Part shown: positions 36,908-45,684 of the stretch, one piece after another
Layout of the letters: the number at the start of each line of letters is the position of its first letter
Position numbering within the stretch: the first letter of the stretch is position 1
From: Aquabacterium sp029268225
GTDB taxonomy: Bacteria > Pseudomonadota > Gammaproteobacteria > Burkholderiales > Burkholderiaceae_C
NCBI RefSeq assembly: GCF_037482285.1
Contig: NZ_JBBEYB010000001.1
Coordinates: 248,001 to 312,000 of the forward strand
Length of the DNA: 64,000 nucleotides
Direction of reading: 5' to 3'
Notes under the pieces: generated by a model
The model's database searches: none
What the model was told of the DNA's origin: nothing
The model's input: only the letters and a program-made list of their open reading frames with translations
Program-made: the position numbers and the translations under genes

Positions 36908-38071
36908 TCAGCGGCCCAGGCTGCATGTGGCTTCGCTGACCTGGTTGCGGCCATTGCGTTTGGCCGCGTAAAGCGCTTCGTCGGCGGCGAGCAACAGGTG
37001 TTCGCAGGTCTGTCCGTGTTCGGGGATCACGGTGGCGATGCCGATGCTCAACGTGACGTGCGGGAGGATGGGCGATTCAGCGTGGGGCAGGCCGAGTTCG
37101 GCGAAGTCATGGCGGATCTCTTCAGCGATGCGACGGGCGTTCCTGGCATCGGTGTCAGGCAAGACCATGGCAAATTCCTCACCGCCGAAACGCGCGGCGA
37201 GATCGGTGGCGCGCTTGGCATGCTGGTGCAGGAGCTGGGCGATGCGGATCAGGCATTGGTCACCCGCCTGATGACCATAGTGATCGTTGTATTGCTTGAA
37301 GTAGTCGACATCAATGAACAGCACAGACAGAGGTTGCCGGCTGCGGCAATGGCGTTTCCATTCCTGTTCCAGGCAGCGGTCGAGCGAGCGCCGGTTGGGG
37401 ATGCCGGTCAGGTCATCCTTTTCTGCCAGTTGCTGCAGTTGGCGATTGCTGTCCGCCAACTCTGCGGCCAGACGCTCGTTGTCGTAGCGAGTTTCCAGCG
37501 ACTCGGCCAGCTGCTTGTGAAAGCGCAGGGCCGAGAGGTACATCAGGATGGCGTAGACCGTGAAGAGCACGGCCATTTCGGAATAACCGGGTTGCTTCTG
37601 CTGGAGCGCGGTGAAGACCATCATGCTTACCGGCGGGAGGTAGAACGCCGCAAAAGCGGTGAAATAGGAGGCGTGGCTGTTGAAGGCGCCAGCGATGATC
37701 CCGGTGTAGATCGTGATCAGGATGACCTGATAGGACGTCGGCCAGGCGGAGTCCAAAAACAGGCAGAAGCTGCCCCAGAGCAGCCCTGAGGCCAGGGTCT
37801 CACGCACATAGTGGCGTGCGCTACGGGTGAGATCGTCTGGATGGCTGGGGGGCTGACGATTGAAACGAGCGGTCCTCGCCAGCCGCAGCAGGGACAGGGC
37901 CATGTGCGCGCCCAGCCAGAACATCAGCTGCGTGTGGGGGGCCAGAGGCCAGTAAATCAGGACACACACCAGCGCGGTGACGATCCCGAGGAGCTGAATG
38001 ACGGGTCCTTGCTGGTGGAGCAGCCGAATTTGCTCACACTGTACTTCCGGGCTGACCGGCACGGGCAACAA
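36908..38071 (-). CDS. Membrane-bound GGDEF diguanylate cyclase
   Basis: A 387-residue protein with about six N-terminal membrane helices (residues 25-185, MASE-like) and a C-terminal GGDEF domain (about 215-380) with an intact GGEEF site (RFGGEEFAMVL) and an RxxD inhibition site (RATD) five residues upstream. The start is TTG at 38071, immediately followed by another TTG, and no ATG fits, so the first codon is uncertain. It converges with the P-type ATPase gene, 92 bases away, and is likely monocistronic. Confidence 0.87.
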   Translation of the reverse strand: MLPVPVSPEVQCEQIRLLHQQGPVIQLLGIVTALVCVLIYWPLAPHTQLMFWLGAHMALSLLRLARTARFNRQPPSHPDDLTRSARHYVRETLASGLLWGSFCLFLDSAWPTSYQVILITIYTGIIAGAFNSHASYFTAFAAFYLPPVSMMVFTALQQKQPGYSEMAVLFTVYAILMYLSALRFHKQLAESLETRYDNERLAAELADSNRQLQQLAEKDDLTGIPNRRSLDRCLEQEWKRHCRSRQPLSVLFIDVDYFKQYNDHYGHQAGDQCLIRIAQLLHQHAKRATDLAARFGGEEFAMVLPDTDARNARRIAEEIRHDFAELGLPHAESPILPHVTLSIGIATVIPEHGQTCEHLLLAADEALYAAKRNGRNQVSEATCSLGR

Positions 38072-38155
38072 GCGCTAGAACATCGGCCCACTCTAGCATC
38101 GACGGTGATGCGAACGTCTGAGGTCGGTCGCCACCGTTCAGGCATCCAGCCCAAC

Positions 38156-39106
38156 TCACGCCTCGTCGAACAGCCGGCCGCATCCGCGGGCGTGCACGGC
38201 CCCGGCGGCATCGCGCATCAGGAACAGGGCGCTCAGACCTTGACGATCTGCGAGTGCTGTCCCGGCCTCGGGGCCGAGCACCATGAGGGCAGTCGCCCAG
38301 GCGTCGGCTCCGGCGCAGGTCGGGGCCACCACGGTGACCGAGGCGGGTGAGGACAGCAGGGGCGCGCCGCGTCGTGGGTCCATCGTGTGCGACATGCGGC
38401 GGCCCTGCACGGTCACCCAGTGCCGGTAGTCGCCCGAGGTGGCGACGGCCGCATCCTGCAGGGCCAGCACCGAATGGGGCGCGCGGCGTTCGGTGTCGGG
38501 CGCTTCGACCGCCACCGCCCAGGCCGTGCCGTCGGGGCGCAAGCCCATCGCACGCATCTCGCCGTCGATGCCGACCAGGCCCGATGCGATGCCGCAGGTG
38601 CGCAGGGTCTCGGCGAGGCGGTCCACGCCATACCCTTTGGCGATGCCGTTCAGGTCCAGCGTGATGGCGTCTTGCTTGCGCACCAGGTCGCCGGTGATCT
38701 GCAGCAATTCATGCGCCGGCCGACGCGGCGCGGCCATGGCGCTGCGGATGCGGTCCACGTTGGCGTCCTGCGGGCCAAAGCCCCAGGCCTGCACGGCATC
38801 GCCCATGCCGATGTCGAAAGCACCGCCCGAGGCGCGGCCGATGGCCAGACCCAGGCTCAGCACATGAGCTAGGTGTGCAGGCACCTCGACCAGGGTGTTC
38901 ACCGGCGCGCGGTTCAGGCGCATCAGGTTGCTGTCGGTCTGCCAGGTGGACATCTGTGCGTCCACCTCGTTCACCGCGGCTTGGAGGGCGGCTTGTATCG
39001 GCGCCACATCCAGGCCGGGTGCGCTGAAGAACACCGCGGACCAGCGCGTGCCCATGGTGGGGCCGTTCAGCGCATGGCGCACCCACTCAGTAGACGTCTT
39101 CGACAT
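38156..39106 (-). CDS. apbE: FAD:protein FMN transferase ApbE
   Basis: A 316-residue flavin transferase that moves FMN from FAD onto a Thr or Ser of target proteins in the periplasm. It carries MGTRWSAVFF near the start, the GGAFDIGMGD stretch, DLNGIAKGYGVD, and the C-terminal motif SHTMDPRRGAPL. No classic signal peptide is seen with this start. It overlaps the PepSY-diflavin reductase gene by 20 bases and closes the operon. A clear candidate substrate motif is present in the DUF2271 protein of the same operon. Confidence 0.93.
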   Translation of the reverse strand: MSKTSTEWVRHALNGPTMGTRWSAVFFSAPGLDVAPIQAALQAAVNEVDAQMSTWQTDSNLMRLNRAPVNTLVEVPAHLAHVLSLGLAIGRASGGAFDIGMGDAVQAWGFGPQDANVDRIRSAMAAPRRPAHELLQITGDLVRKQDAITLDLNGIAKGYGVDRLAETLRTCGIASGLVGIDGEMRAMGLRPDGTAWAVAVEAPDTERRAPHSVLALQDAAVATSGDYRHWVTVQGRRMSHTMDPRRGAPLLSSPASVTVVAPTCAGADAWATALMVLGPEAGTALADRQGLSALFLMRDAAGAVHARGCGRLFDEA

Positions 39107-41297
39107 AGCGGTCTCCGGCTTTCAGCATCGCGGGGGTCAGCCCGGCGGGTTGGAGGATCTCGGTCAAGGCCTCGCTGACACCGCGGGCCATGTCCCGGCC
39201 ACCGCACACCATGACCTTGGCGCCGTGACGGATGGCATCCACCACCTGCGGCGCAGCCTGGCGCAGGGCATCCTGCACATACTGCGGTTGGGCGCTGCGT
39301 GACACGGCCAGAGACAGCTCCGTCAGCTTGCCTTCGGCCTGCCAGCGCGACCACTCCGAGTGATAGAGGAAGTCGCTGTCGGGGTGGCGCAGCCCGAAGA
39401 ACAGGTGAATGGGCCGACCGGCCGTGTTGTCGCGGATGAAGCCGGCCAAGGGGCCGACGCCGGTGCCGGCGCCAATCAGGATCAGCGGGGTGCGGCCGCG
39501 GTCGGCATGGAAGCCTGGGTGGGGACGCACAAAGGCACGCACCGTCTGTCCCGGCTCCAACTCGGTCAACTGGGTCGAGACCAGGCCACCAACGTGACGT
39601 CGCACGACGATCTCGATGAAGCCGTCCCGCGCGCCCGAGGCGAGTGAGTACAGGCGAGGCACCGGTGAGCCTTCCGGCACGATGCCCAGCAGGTCACCCG
39701 GTTCGAAGCGTGTGAAGCCCTGGCCGGTCAGGCGCTGCCAGCGCGAGGTGGGGGGCAAGGCAAAGCGCAGGATGGACATCGGCACTTGCACGGCGCTTCC
39801 GTAGTCCTGACGCGCCACCAGGGTCAGCATCTCGGTGGCGGGCAGCGTGGGCTGGTGGGCCAACTCCAGAGGCGTGCCCAGGGCCTCGCCCAGTGCACGG
39901 CCCCAGCGGGCGAAGTCCTGCGGCGACTGGCGGTCGATGGTGTCGAAAGGCAGCAAGGTGGGCCAGCCCTTGGTGTGGGCGGCATCGGTCACGGCTGCGG
40001 CGAAGGCACAGAAGGCCGGGAAGCTGCGGTCACCAAAGCCGAGCACGGCCAGCGGGGCGGTGGGTGGGGCGTCCAGGGCCTGGAGACGGGCCAGGAAGCC
40101 CTGGGCCGAGGCTGGGGCATCGCCTTCGCCATAGGTGGCGGCCAGGATCAGATAGCGTTGCGCCTGACGGTAGCGGGCCGGTGCAAAGCCGCTCATCGGG
40201 GCGATGTGCACGGACTGGCCCGCGCGGCGCAAGGCCTCGGCCAAGGTGGTGGCAAAGCCCCAGGTGCTGCCGCTTTCGGAGCCGACCAGCACCACGGTGT
40301 CCGCCTGGGCGGCTGGGGCGTTGCCGCTCAGCTTCGGGCGGGTGCGCCACCCGGCCAGCCAGACCAGCACGCCGGTCACGGACAGCACGGGCACACCCAG
40401 GGCCATCACGCCCAGGATGAGGCCCAGCACGGCCGCGCCGCGACCGGTGTGCAGCATCTCCATGGTGTCCGACACGCGCTGGCTCAGGCTCAGGTCCTGC
40501 CACGCCAGCAGGGTGCCCGTGCCGGCATCCACATAGCCCATGCCCTGGGTGGTGCGCAGGGTGAACACATCCTGAGGATCGCCTGCGGCGGGAAAGCTCA
40601 GATCGCGCAGCGCGGCCACCGGGGTGGCGCGCAGGGCGTCCATCTGGGCCAGGGGCCGACCGGTCTGGCCACTGACCGTGGCCGGGGTATTGAGGTTGGC
40701 GGATTCGACCGTGATGACTTCGAAGGTCTCGGCCGACATCCACAGCGCGGTCACCGCGGACAGCAGCAGCCCGAGCACAGCCACGCGGGCGATCTCGGTG
40801 TGCAGGCGACCCGCCCAGGGGCCGCGCAGACGGGTGAACCAGCGGTGCCAGCCCCCCGTGCGCCGGGCCACCAGCCAGGCGCCGGTGATGGCCAGCAGCA
40901 GCATCGTCAACGCGCCCGCCGCGGCGACCAGGCGGCCACCATCACCCAGGAAGAGCGAGCGGTGCAAGGTGGTGAGCCAGCGCTGGGTCGGGTTCGGGTC
41001 GGCGCTGGCCACGTCGCGGCCGGTGGCCGGGTCGATCACGGCCGAGCCGGGCTGCTCACCGTCGAACCACCAGGCGGTGATGCGTCCCGAAGGCGCGCGC
41101 TTGATCTGCTCCAGGCCCGGATGGCTCGCCTGCACGCGGGTGGCCAGCTCGGCCACGGTCAGCGTGTCCGACACGGTCGGTGCCTGCTCGGCCTCCAGGG
41201 CGGGAAACAGCGACAGGGCGGCGCCGCTCAAGGCCGTCACGAACAGGAGGGCGGCCAGCACAAGGCCGGGCCAGCGGTGCAGGGGGCGCATCAACAT
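39087..41297 (-). CDS. PepSY-type membrane domain fused to a diflavin (CPR/CysJ-like) reductase
   Basis: A 736-residue fusion. The N-terminal half (residues 1 to about 335) is a PepSY-associated membrane protein with about four helices (residues 8-30, 125-145, 170-190, 305-328) and periplasmic loops. A flavodoxin domain follows (from about 345, VGSESGSTWGFATTLAEAL), then a ferredoxin-NADP reductase module with RLYSLAS for FAD, IGAGTGVGPLAGFI for NADPH, and a C-terminal DRYVEDVY. It should carry electrons from cytosolic NADPH through FAD and FMN across the membrane. It lies 20 bases after the DUF2271 gene and overlaps apbE. Confidence 0.88.
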   Translation of the reverse strand: MLMRPLHRWPGLVLAALLFVTALSGAALSLFPALEAEQAPTVSDTLTVAELATRVQASHPGLEQIKRAPSGRITAWWFDGEQPGSAVIDPATGRDVASADPNPTQRWLTTLHRSLFLGDGGRLVAAAGALTMLLLAITGAWLVARRTGGWHRWFTRLRGPWAGRLHTEIARVAVLGLLLSAVTALWMSAETFEVITVESANLNTPATVSGQTGRPLAQMDALRATPVAALRDLSFPAAGDPQDVFTLRTTQGMGYVDAGTGTLLAWQDLSLSQRVSDTMEMLHTGRGAAVLGLILGVMALGVPVLSVTGVLVWLAGWRTRPKLSGNAPAAQADTVVLVGSESGSTWGFATTLAEALRRAGQSVHIAPMSGFAPARYRQAQRYLILAATYGEGDAPASAQGFLARLQALDAPPTAPLAVLGFGDRSFPAFCAFAAAVTDAAHTKGWPTLLPFDTIDRQSPQDFARWGRALGEALGTPLELAHQPTLPATEMLTLVARQDYGSAVQVPMSILRFALPPTSRWQRLTGQGFTRFEPGDLLGIVPEGSPVPRLYSLASGARDGFIEIVVRRHVGGLVSTQLTELEPGQTVRAFVRPHPGFHADRGRTPLILIGAGTGVGPLAGFIRDNTAGRPIHLFFGLRHPDSDFLYHSEWSRWQAEGKLTELSLAVSRSAQPQYVQDALRQAAPQVVDAIRHGAKVMVCGGRDMARGVSEALTEILQPAGLTPAMLKAGDRYVEDVY

Positions 41298-41317
41298 CTC
41301 AGGGCCTCGGTGTCAGA

Positions 41318-41788
41318 TCACAAACCGTAGGTGAAGCCGGCCACGTAGCGGCGGCCCGCGGTGAGCTTGCCCGCACCGGCCTTGGTCAGCGGCACCGACA
41401 CGTCACGCGGGCTGTCGCGCATGTCTTCGGCGGCGGCGTCCACGTTCAGCGTGTAGCCGGCGTCGAACAGGGCATCGGCCAGTTCCACCGTCACCTTCAG
41501 ACTGCGGCCTGCACCCACGCTGGCACCGGTGATGCCGTCGATCTGCCCGCGGCCGCCGCCGGTGGCGCGGTACCAGTCCGTCAGGTGCTTGTGGTACTTC
41601 GACTTTTCACCCGCGACCCACAGCGTGCGCACATGGGCGCCGGACGGGTCGCTCAGGTACAGCGCGAGGTAGGCGCCATCGCCACCGTAGTTCTTGAGCG
41701 TGGTGGTCAGGGTGACCGGACGGGCCGAGGCCAGACCGGGCAGGGCGAGGGCCGTGGTCAAGGCCAGGCCGGAGACGAGTGTTTTCAT
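41318..41788 (-). CDS. DUF2271 periplasmic protein, predicted ApbE flavinylation target
   Basis: A 156-residue secreted protein: signal peptide at residues 1-22 (ALALPGLASA), then a beta-rich DUF2271 domain. Residues D84-G-I-T-G-A-S90 match the ApbE recognition pattern Dxx(S/T)GA(S/T), with T87 as the expected FMN-bearing residue. The operon contains apbE and a membrane diflavin reductase, so this small protein is the natural covalent-FMN electron carrier or terminal acceptor in the periplasm. Flavinylation is inferred, not shown. Confidence 0.85.
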   Translation of the reverse strand: MKTLVSGLALTTALALPGLASARPVTLTTTLKNYGGDGAYLALYLSDPSGAHVRTLWVAGEKSKYHKHLTDWYRATGGGRGQIDGITGASVGAGRSLKVTVELADALFDAGYTLNVDAAAEDMRDSPRDVSVPLTKAGAGKLTAGRRYVAGFTYGL

Positions 41789-41840
41789 GAGGGTGCCTTT
41801 GCAAAGAAAGTGAGACCAGGGTGGCGAAGCGCAAACGCTT

Positions 41841-43112
41841 TCAGCGCAACTCGAAGGCCTCGTGGTGAATGCGGCGTGGACCTTGTCCCGTCGCCTGGAG
41901 GTCGGACACGATCGCGTCGCGCAGGCCTGCGGGGCCGCAATAGAACAGCTCCGCGTCGCGCAGCGTGAAGGGCGTCAGCTGGGCCAGCCGGGCTGCCGTC
42001 AAGCGACCGTCTTCGGCGCTGGCCACGATGTGCACCGTCAAGCCGGGGTGGCGTGCGGCGATGGCGCTCAGGCGCTCGGCAGCGAAGGCCTCGGCCCGCG
42101 TCGTCACCGCCCAGACCAGGGTGATCTCCTGCTGGTCGGCCTCGGTCAGGGCCTCGGCCCAGGCCAGGAAGGGCGTGATGCCGATGCCACCGGCCAGCCA
42201 GAGCTGGCGACGCACCCGCTTGCGGAACACGAAGCGACCGTAAGGTCCTTCCACCCGCAGGTGCTTTCCCGGAGCCAGACGCGTGGGCAGACGCCGCGTC
42301 CAGCCGCCCAGGGCCTTGATGCCGAAGCTCAGTGTGCCGTCCGCACGCGGGGCGCTGGCGATGGTGAAGGGGTGGGCCTCGCCCATGCCCGCATCGGGGG
42401 CCGACACGAAGGCGAACTGACCCGGGCGCCAGCGCAGGGGGCGACCGGCCGGGCGCAGCGTCAGCTCCGTCACCGTGCCGTGCGGTTCGACGTGGTCGAC
42501 CACAAAGTTGCGGGGACGCAGGAAGGGCGCCACCAGCTGGGTGAACAGCCAGGCCACGATCCCGGCCGCGCTCAAGGTGTTGAGGTAGAGGCCCAGCGTG
42601 CCGTCCAGGCCTTCGGGCTGGTCAATCGCGAACTGGTGAAACGCGGCCACGGCGAACAGCAGGCCCGTGAAGCGGTGCGTGAAGCGCCACAGTGGCCAAG
42701 GCAGCTCCAGCCGGGTGAAAGGCACCCGCTTGAACCAGCTCAGCAGGATCAGGCCGATGAAGCCGTTGAGGGCGAACTCCCCCACATCCGCGGCGATGTC
42801 CCCCAGCCGGGTTTCACGCACCACGTTGTCCAGCTCGGGCTCGATCGTGTTGTGCCCGATCATCAGCGCCAGGGCGGCGATGCCCAGCCACTTGTGCACC
42901 CCGTACATCCGGTCGAGCCCGCCAAACAAGGGTTCGATCCAGGAGGGGCGGGTGGAGAGCACCAAGGTCAGGCTCATCGCGGCGATGGAGGCCGACCCCA
43001 GGGCGATGCCCAGGGCCGTCTCCGTGCCGTAGGGGGCATAGGTCTGTGCGCCGAGCAGGCCCGCGCACAGCACGGCCAGCGTGGCCAGAAGGGGACCGGT
43101 CCAGCGCATCAT
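41841..43112 (-). CDS. Ferric-reductase-like transmembrane haem protein with FAD/NAD(P)H module
   Basis: A 423-residue protein. Residues 1 to about 200 are a six-helix ferric-reductase/NOX-like domain with four candidate haem-ligand histidines on two helices (GVHKWLG and IGHNTIE; RFTHRFTG and AAFHQFA), consistent with two b haems. The C-terminal half is a ferredoxin-reductase module: FAD motif HPFTIAS, NAD(P)H motif LAGGIGITPFLAWAEAL, and FYCGPAGLRDAI near the end. It would move electrons from NAD(P)H through FAD and haem to the periplasmic side. It lies 12 bases after the PepSY gene and 52 bases before the DUF2271 gene. Confidence 0.88.
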   Translation of the reverse strand: MMRWTGPLLATLAVLCAGLLGAQTYAPYGTETALGIALGSASIAAMSLTLVLSTRPSWIEPLFGGLDRMYGVHKWLGIAALALMIGHNTIEPELDNVVRETRLGDIAADVGEFALNGFIGLILLSWFKRVPFTRLELPWPLWRFTHRFTGLLFAVAAFHQFAIDQPEGLDGTLGLYLNTLSAAGIVAWLFTQLVAPFLRPRNFVVDHVEPHGTVTELTLRPAGRPLRWRPGQFAFVSAPDAGMGEAHPFTIASAPRADGTLSFGIKALGGWTRRLPTRLAPGKHLRVEGPYGRFVFRKRVRRQLWLAGGIGITPFLAWAEALTEADQQEITLVWAVTTRAEAFAAERLSAIAARHPGLTVHIVASAEDGRLTAARLAQLTPFTLRDAELFYCGPAGLRDAIVSDLQATGQGPRRIHHEAFELR

Positions 43113-43124
43113 GCACTCCTTGAC

Positions 43125-43514
43125 TTAACGCGAGCCGGCGGGGGCAGCGGCCGGCACGTTCAGCGGCTTGCCAGCCTGGGGCTTGCCCATCTTCCCCGCG
43201 TGACCGCGAGCGGCGGGCAGGTAGCGCGCGGTGTCGGCGTCGGGGCGGAAGCGCACCTCCAGCTCCAGGATGGCGAGCGAGGCCGGGTCGATCTTGAGTT
43301 CGACCTGGTTGCCGTCGACATCGCGCCCACGGACTTCGTAGCAGCCATCATCGATGCGCAGGCGCTCGGTCGTGATGCCGCGGTTGGTGACATGGGCGGT
43401 GACGTTCTCGCGAGATTGCCATTCGGCCATGGGGCGATGGCAATCATCAGCGGCCAGCGCGGCGCCCGAGGCGGTCATGGCGATGACGAAGGCGATGGGG
43501 AAGAGTGATTTCAT
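43125..43514 (-). CDS. Small periplasmic PepSY-like protein
   Basis: A 129-residue secreted protein: signal peptide at residues 1-21 (ending ASGAALA), then a PepSY_2-like domain with the pattern VTNRGITTERLRIDDGCYEVRGRDVDGNQVELKIDPASLAILELE. The start at 43514 has AGGAG upstream; the longer in-frame extension is intergenic. It is the first gene of the flavin/haem redox operon and lies opposite a two-component system, an arrangement often seen for PepSY proteins. Its precise role is unknown. Confidence 0.85.
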   Translation of the reverse strand: MKSLFPIAFVIAMTASGAALAADDCHRPMAEWQSRENVTAHVTNRGITTERLRIDDGCYEVRGRDVDGNQVELKIDPASLAILELEVRFRPDADTARYLPAARGHAGKMGKPQAGKPLNVPAAAPAGSR

Positions 43515-43566
43515 GGTGTGGCTCCTATATCCTTGTTGATGACTGATGACGTAAGGATGCGCCGCC

Positions 43567-43610
43567 AAGCTGACTGCAAGCTGAACGAGGCGTTGGAGGT
43601 GTGTCAGCTT
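43567..43610. promoter_or_regulatory. Candidate response-regulator operator: AAGCTGA repeats
   Basis: Two direct copies of AAGCTGA begin at 43567 and 43578, exactly 11 bases apart, the spacing typical of OmpR-family dimers. A third, inverted copy (TCAGCTT) ends at 43610. They lie in the 149-base gap between the PepSY gene and the OmpR-type regulator gene, so the regulator may control both directions. Confidence 0.45.
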
Positions 43611-43663
43611 CCCGTCAGGTTCGTGGTGGCGTGAGCGCGCCGGGAAAGCGTGGGAAGGTGTGA

Positions 43664-44323
43664 ATGCGGATCTTGCTGATTGAAGACGACGCTGTTCTGG
43701 GCGCCGCGGTGCGCGACCAGATCGCGGGCGATGGCCATTCGGTCGACTGGGTGCAGCGCCTGGACGCTGCCGACGCGGCGGTCGCGGGCGTTCCTTATGA
43801 CCTGGTCCTGCTCGACCTGATGCTGCCCGACGGCCGGGGTCTGCCCTTCCTGAAGCGCCTGCGCGCGCGAGGCGAGGCCAAGCCGGTCATCATCCTGACG
43901 GCGCTCGATCAGGTGTCCGACCGCATCGAAGGGCTCAATGCCGGCGCCGACGACTACCTGGTCAAGCCCTTCGACCTGGCCGAGCTGTCGGCCCGCATCG
44001 GCTCGGTCGCGCGCCGCTATGGCGGCAACCCCAACCCCCTCATCACCCACGGGGACCTGCAGATCGACCTGGGCGCGCGCAGCATCCTGCGCGATGGCAC
44101 GCCGGTGCAGCTGACCGCGCGCGAATGGGCGCTGCTCGAAGCCTTCCTGGCGCGACCGGGGCAGCTGCTGTCCAAGGCGCAGCTGGAAGACAAGCTCTAC
44201 ACCTTCGATGCCGAGGTGGAGAGCAACACCATCGAGGTGCACATCAGCCGTCTGCGCAAGAAACTGGGCGCGACCGTGATCGAGACCGAACGGGGGCTGG
44301 GCTACCGCCTGGGCTCGGCATGA
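43664..44323 (+). CDS. OmpR/QseB-type response regulator
   Basis: A 219-residue regulator: receiver domain (residues 1-115; acidic pair E7-D9, phospho-acceptor D51 in LLDLMLPDG, and KPFDL lysine loop) and a C-terminal winged helix (about 125-218, with LTAREWALLEAFLARPG and the recognition region VESNTIEVHISRLRKKLG). It is followed by its kinase with a four-base ATGA overlap. It diverges from the flavin/haem redox operon, the likely target. Confidence 0.93.
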   Translation: MRILLIEDDAVLGAAVRDQIAGDGHSVDWVQRLDAADAAVAGVPYDLVLLDLMLPDGRGLPFLKRLRARGEAKPVIILTALDQVSDRIEGLNAGADDYLVKPFDLAELSARIGSVARRYGGNPNPLITHGDLQIDLGARSILRDGTPVQLTAREWALLEAFLARPGQLLSKAQLEDKLYTFDAEVESNTIEVHISRLRKKLGATVIETERGLGYRLGSA

Positions 44324-45672
44324 AGATGCCGCGCAGCCTCCAGCAGCGCCTGGCCTTGTCGCTGGGGGTGTTGCTGACGGTGCTCTGGCTGGGGGCGGCG
44401 GCGGTGACCGCGGTGCTGACGCGCCAGGCCATGGAGGAGGTGTTCGACGCCGCGTTGCAGGAAACGGCCCAGCGCATCCTGCCGCTGGCCGTGGCCGAGG
44501 TGCTGGCGCGCGAGGACGCCGACCCGACCCATCGCCTGGCCCAGACCCGTGAGCACGACGAGATCCTCAGCTATGTCGTGCGTGATGCGCAAGGGCGGGT
44601 GCTGCTGCTCTCACATGACGCCGATCCGGCCATCTTTCCGCCCTGGCGCGGGGCGGGCTTCAGCCAGTCCGCCACCCACCGTTTTTACAGCGAAGAGACG
44701 TTGCAAGGCTCGGTCCGGCTCACGGTGGCCGAGCCCTTGGCCCATCGCTCAGGCGTGGGGCGTGACATCCTGATGGGGCTGGCCTTGCCTCTGCTGGTGG
44801 TCCTGCCCGTGGCACTGCTGGCCATCGTGCTGGGCGTGCGTGCGAGCCTGGTGCCGCTGCGGCGCTTCCGTGATCGGCTGGCCGCACGGGGCGCGCGGGA
44901 CCTGTCCCCCGTCCCGGTGGACGAACTGCCGACCGAGGTGGCCCCCGTGGCAGAGACGGTCAACGGGCTGCTCGCCCGCTTGGGCGCGGCCTTTGAGGCC
45001 GAGCGCAGCTTTGCGGCCAACGCTGCCCACGAGCTGCGCACCCCACTGGCCGGCGCCATCGCGCAAGCGCAGCGCCTGCAAGCCGAAACCCATGACGCCG
45101 CGGCCCAGGTCCGCGCCGCCGACATCGAAGCGACGCTCAAGCGCCTGACAAGGCTGTCAGAGCGCCTGATGCAACTGGCCCGTGCCGAAGGCGGGCGACT
45201 GCGTCTGGATCACGCATCGGACCTGCGCAGGGTGGCGCGCATCCTGACGGACGACCTGTCTCGCATGCCCGGTGCTGCTGGGCGGTTGGCGCTGACCGTG
45301 CCTGCCGAGCCGGTGATGTCGGACCTGGACCCGGATGTGTTTGCCATCCTCTTGCGCAACCTGGTTGAGAACGCCTTGCGACATGGCGCGCCCGATGCGC
45401 CCGTCCAGATTGCCTTGACGCACGAGGGTGGCTTGACGGTGGCCAATGAGGGCCCGGTGGTGTCGAGCGAGGTGTTGTCGCGGCTGGTGGAGCGGTTCGA
45501 GCGGGCTGGTGCGCAGTCGGACGGCAGCGGCCTAGGGCTGGCCATCGTGCAGGCGATTGCCCAGCGCCTGAACACCGCGCTGGTGCTGCAATCACCCCGG
45601 CCGGGGCAGGCCACGGGCTTTGCGGCGTCGCTGGCTTTGCCCACTTCGCCAGGCACCCCAGCCAAGGGCTGA
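44320..45672 (+). CDS. QseC-type sensor histidine kinase
   Basis: A 450-residue membrane kinase. One helix at about residues 10-30, a periplasmic sensor of about 115 residues, a second helix at about 150-172, a HAMP linker, the phospho-acceptor box AANAAHELRTP with H237, and an ATPase domain with N-box NLVENALRHGAP and a short G-box DGSGLGLAIVQAIA. The start at 44320 overlaps the regulator stop. The stimulus is unknown; the neighbouring operon suggests redox, metal or envelope stress. Confidence 0.92.
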   Translation: MKMPRSLQQRLALSLGVLLTVLWLGAAAVTAVLTRQAMEEVFDAALQETAQRILPLAVAEVLAREDADPTHRLAQTREHDEILSYVVRDAQGRVLLLSHDADPAIFPPWRGAGFSQSATHRFYSEETLQGSVRLTVAEPLAHRSGVGRDILMGLALPLLVVLPVALLAIVLGVRASLVPLRRFRDRLAARGARDLSPVPVDELPTEVAPVAETVNGLLARLGAAFEAERSFAANAAHELRTPLAGAIAQAQRLQAETHDAAAQVRAADIEATLKRLTRLSERLMQLARAEGGRLRLDHASDLRRVARILTDDLSRMPGAAGRLALTVPAEPVMSDLDPDVFAILLRNLVENALRHGAPDAPVQIALTHEGGLTVANEGPVVSSEVLSRLVERFERAGAQSDGSGLGLAIVQAIAQRLNTALVLQSPRPGQATGFAASLALPTSPGTPAKG

Positions 45673-45684
45673 GCGGAGCGAGAG

